64,000 nt of DNA from Pelotalea chapellei (lineage in GTDB: Bacteria > Desulfobacterota > Desulfuromonadia > Geobacterales > Pseudopelobacteraceae), in NCBI RefSeq assembly GCF_018531195.1, contig NZ_JAHDYS010000005.1:1-64000 (forward strand), given 5' to 3'. The notes beneath the pieces are model-generated. The model saw only the letters and a program-made list of their open reading frames with translations, ran no database searches and was not told the origin of the DNA. This document shows, in pieces, positions 63,856 through 64,000 of the stretch; within the stretch, counting starts at the first letter, position 1, and every line of letters begins with the position of its first letter. The translations under genes were made by a program, and so were the position numbers.

Positions 63856-64000
63856 ATGAAATTGCGTTTAACCCTCATTCAAAAACTTATTGCAAGCTTT
63901 GCTATTATCGGCATTTGTCTTGTCACTGCCTTGGTTTATGCCATTCATGGATTGGGAACAATGCATCGTATGGTAGATGACATTGCACGCCATGATTTGT
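63856..64000 (+). CDS. Start of a membrane signalling protein (partial)
   Basis: 48 codons from the ATG at 63856 (GAGGA upstream), cut by the window end. A basic start, one membrane helix (8-31) and a helical continuation (GLGTMHRMVDDIARHDL) fit the N-terminus of a methyl-accepting chemotaxis protein or histidine kinase with a four-helix-bundle sensor. Confidence 0.6.
   Translation, partial: MKLRLTLIQKLIASFAIIGICLVTALVYAIHGLGTMHRMVDDIARHDL

Overview
The window looks like chromosomal DNA of a Geobacter-like bacterium (Desulfuromonadia, Geobacteraceae or a close relative). The main reasons are several multihaem c-type cytochromes, a b/c cytochrome pair with seven CXXCH motifs next to a sigma-54 regulator (the CbcBA/BccR arrangement described in Geobacter sulfurreducens), a type II secretion/PilMNO gene set joined to cytochrome genes, and an interspersed repeat with CAGGTTGTT ends that I associate with Geobacter genomes. 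The species cannot be fixed from the sequence alone. No prophage, IS transposase or CRISPR array is visible.

1-6442 is a respiratory control locus. A minus-strand operon (small membrane protein, degenerate receiver, second small membrane protein, seven-haem cytochrome CbcA-like, cytochrome b CbcB-like) is headed by a near-consensus sigma-54 promoter at 2981-2996. The divergent gene at 3352 encodes an NtrC-type regulator. A convergent histidine kinase, whose periplasmic domain carries CXXCH and CX4CH motifs, ends next to it across a bidirectional terminator. 6523-13625 holds single genes: a Gly-rich lipoprotein, a thioredoxin-reductase-like flavoprotein, a secreted unknown, a DUF4142 protein, the hybrid cluster protein and an FtsH paralogue, most with clear terminators.

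13677-22335 is an NfeD/slipin pair, a DUF3820 protein and a pentose-phosphate cluster (tkt, rpiB, gnd, zwf, pgl). A 159-bp MITE-like element sits between gnd and zwf. 22544-35282 is mixed accessory and metabolic content: an MFS exporter, a DUF4149 protein, cytochrome bd oxidase (cydAB), an alpha/beta-hydrolase-OsmC fusion with an apparent in-frame deletion, a DODA-like dioxygenase, an SDR, a quinone oxidoreductase, a glycogen-debranching-type enzyme, a GT4 glycosyltransferase and small secreted proteins.

35549-55137 is a long plus-strand block: dolichol-phosphate-mannose-synthase-like GT2, small membrane protein, NHL-repeat lipoprotein, 4-haem and 7/8-haem cytochromes, then GspF, GspE, PilM/N/O-like, GspC/PilP-like, a secretin lipoprotein with a C-terminal cohesin-like domain, two pseudopilins, FtsE, FtsX, an EnvC-like activator, a CtpA protease, a secreted protein ending in one dockerin-like calcium loop, and a YibQ-like deacetylase-fold protein. 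The cohesin-bearing secretin and the dockerin-like protein in one block suggest an unrecognised docking pair at the secretion channel; this is the most novel hypothesis here.

55195-64000 contains a ParA-type ATPase with an extra Cys-rich C-terminal region, the xseA-xseB-ispA-dxs block, a TPR/gluzincin protein, a lipoprotein, tRNA-Pro(UGG) and the beginning of a membrane signalling protein cut by the window end. Start codons were moved where a Shine-Dalgarno sequence and signal peptide favoured an internal start; this is stated in each entry.
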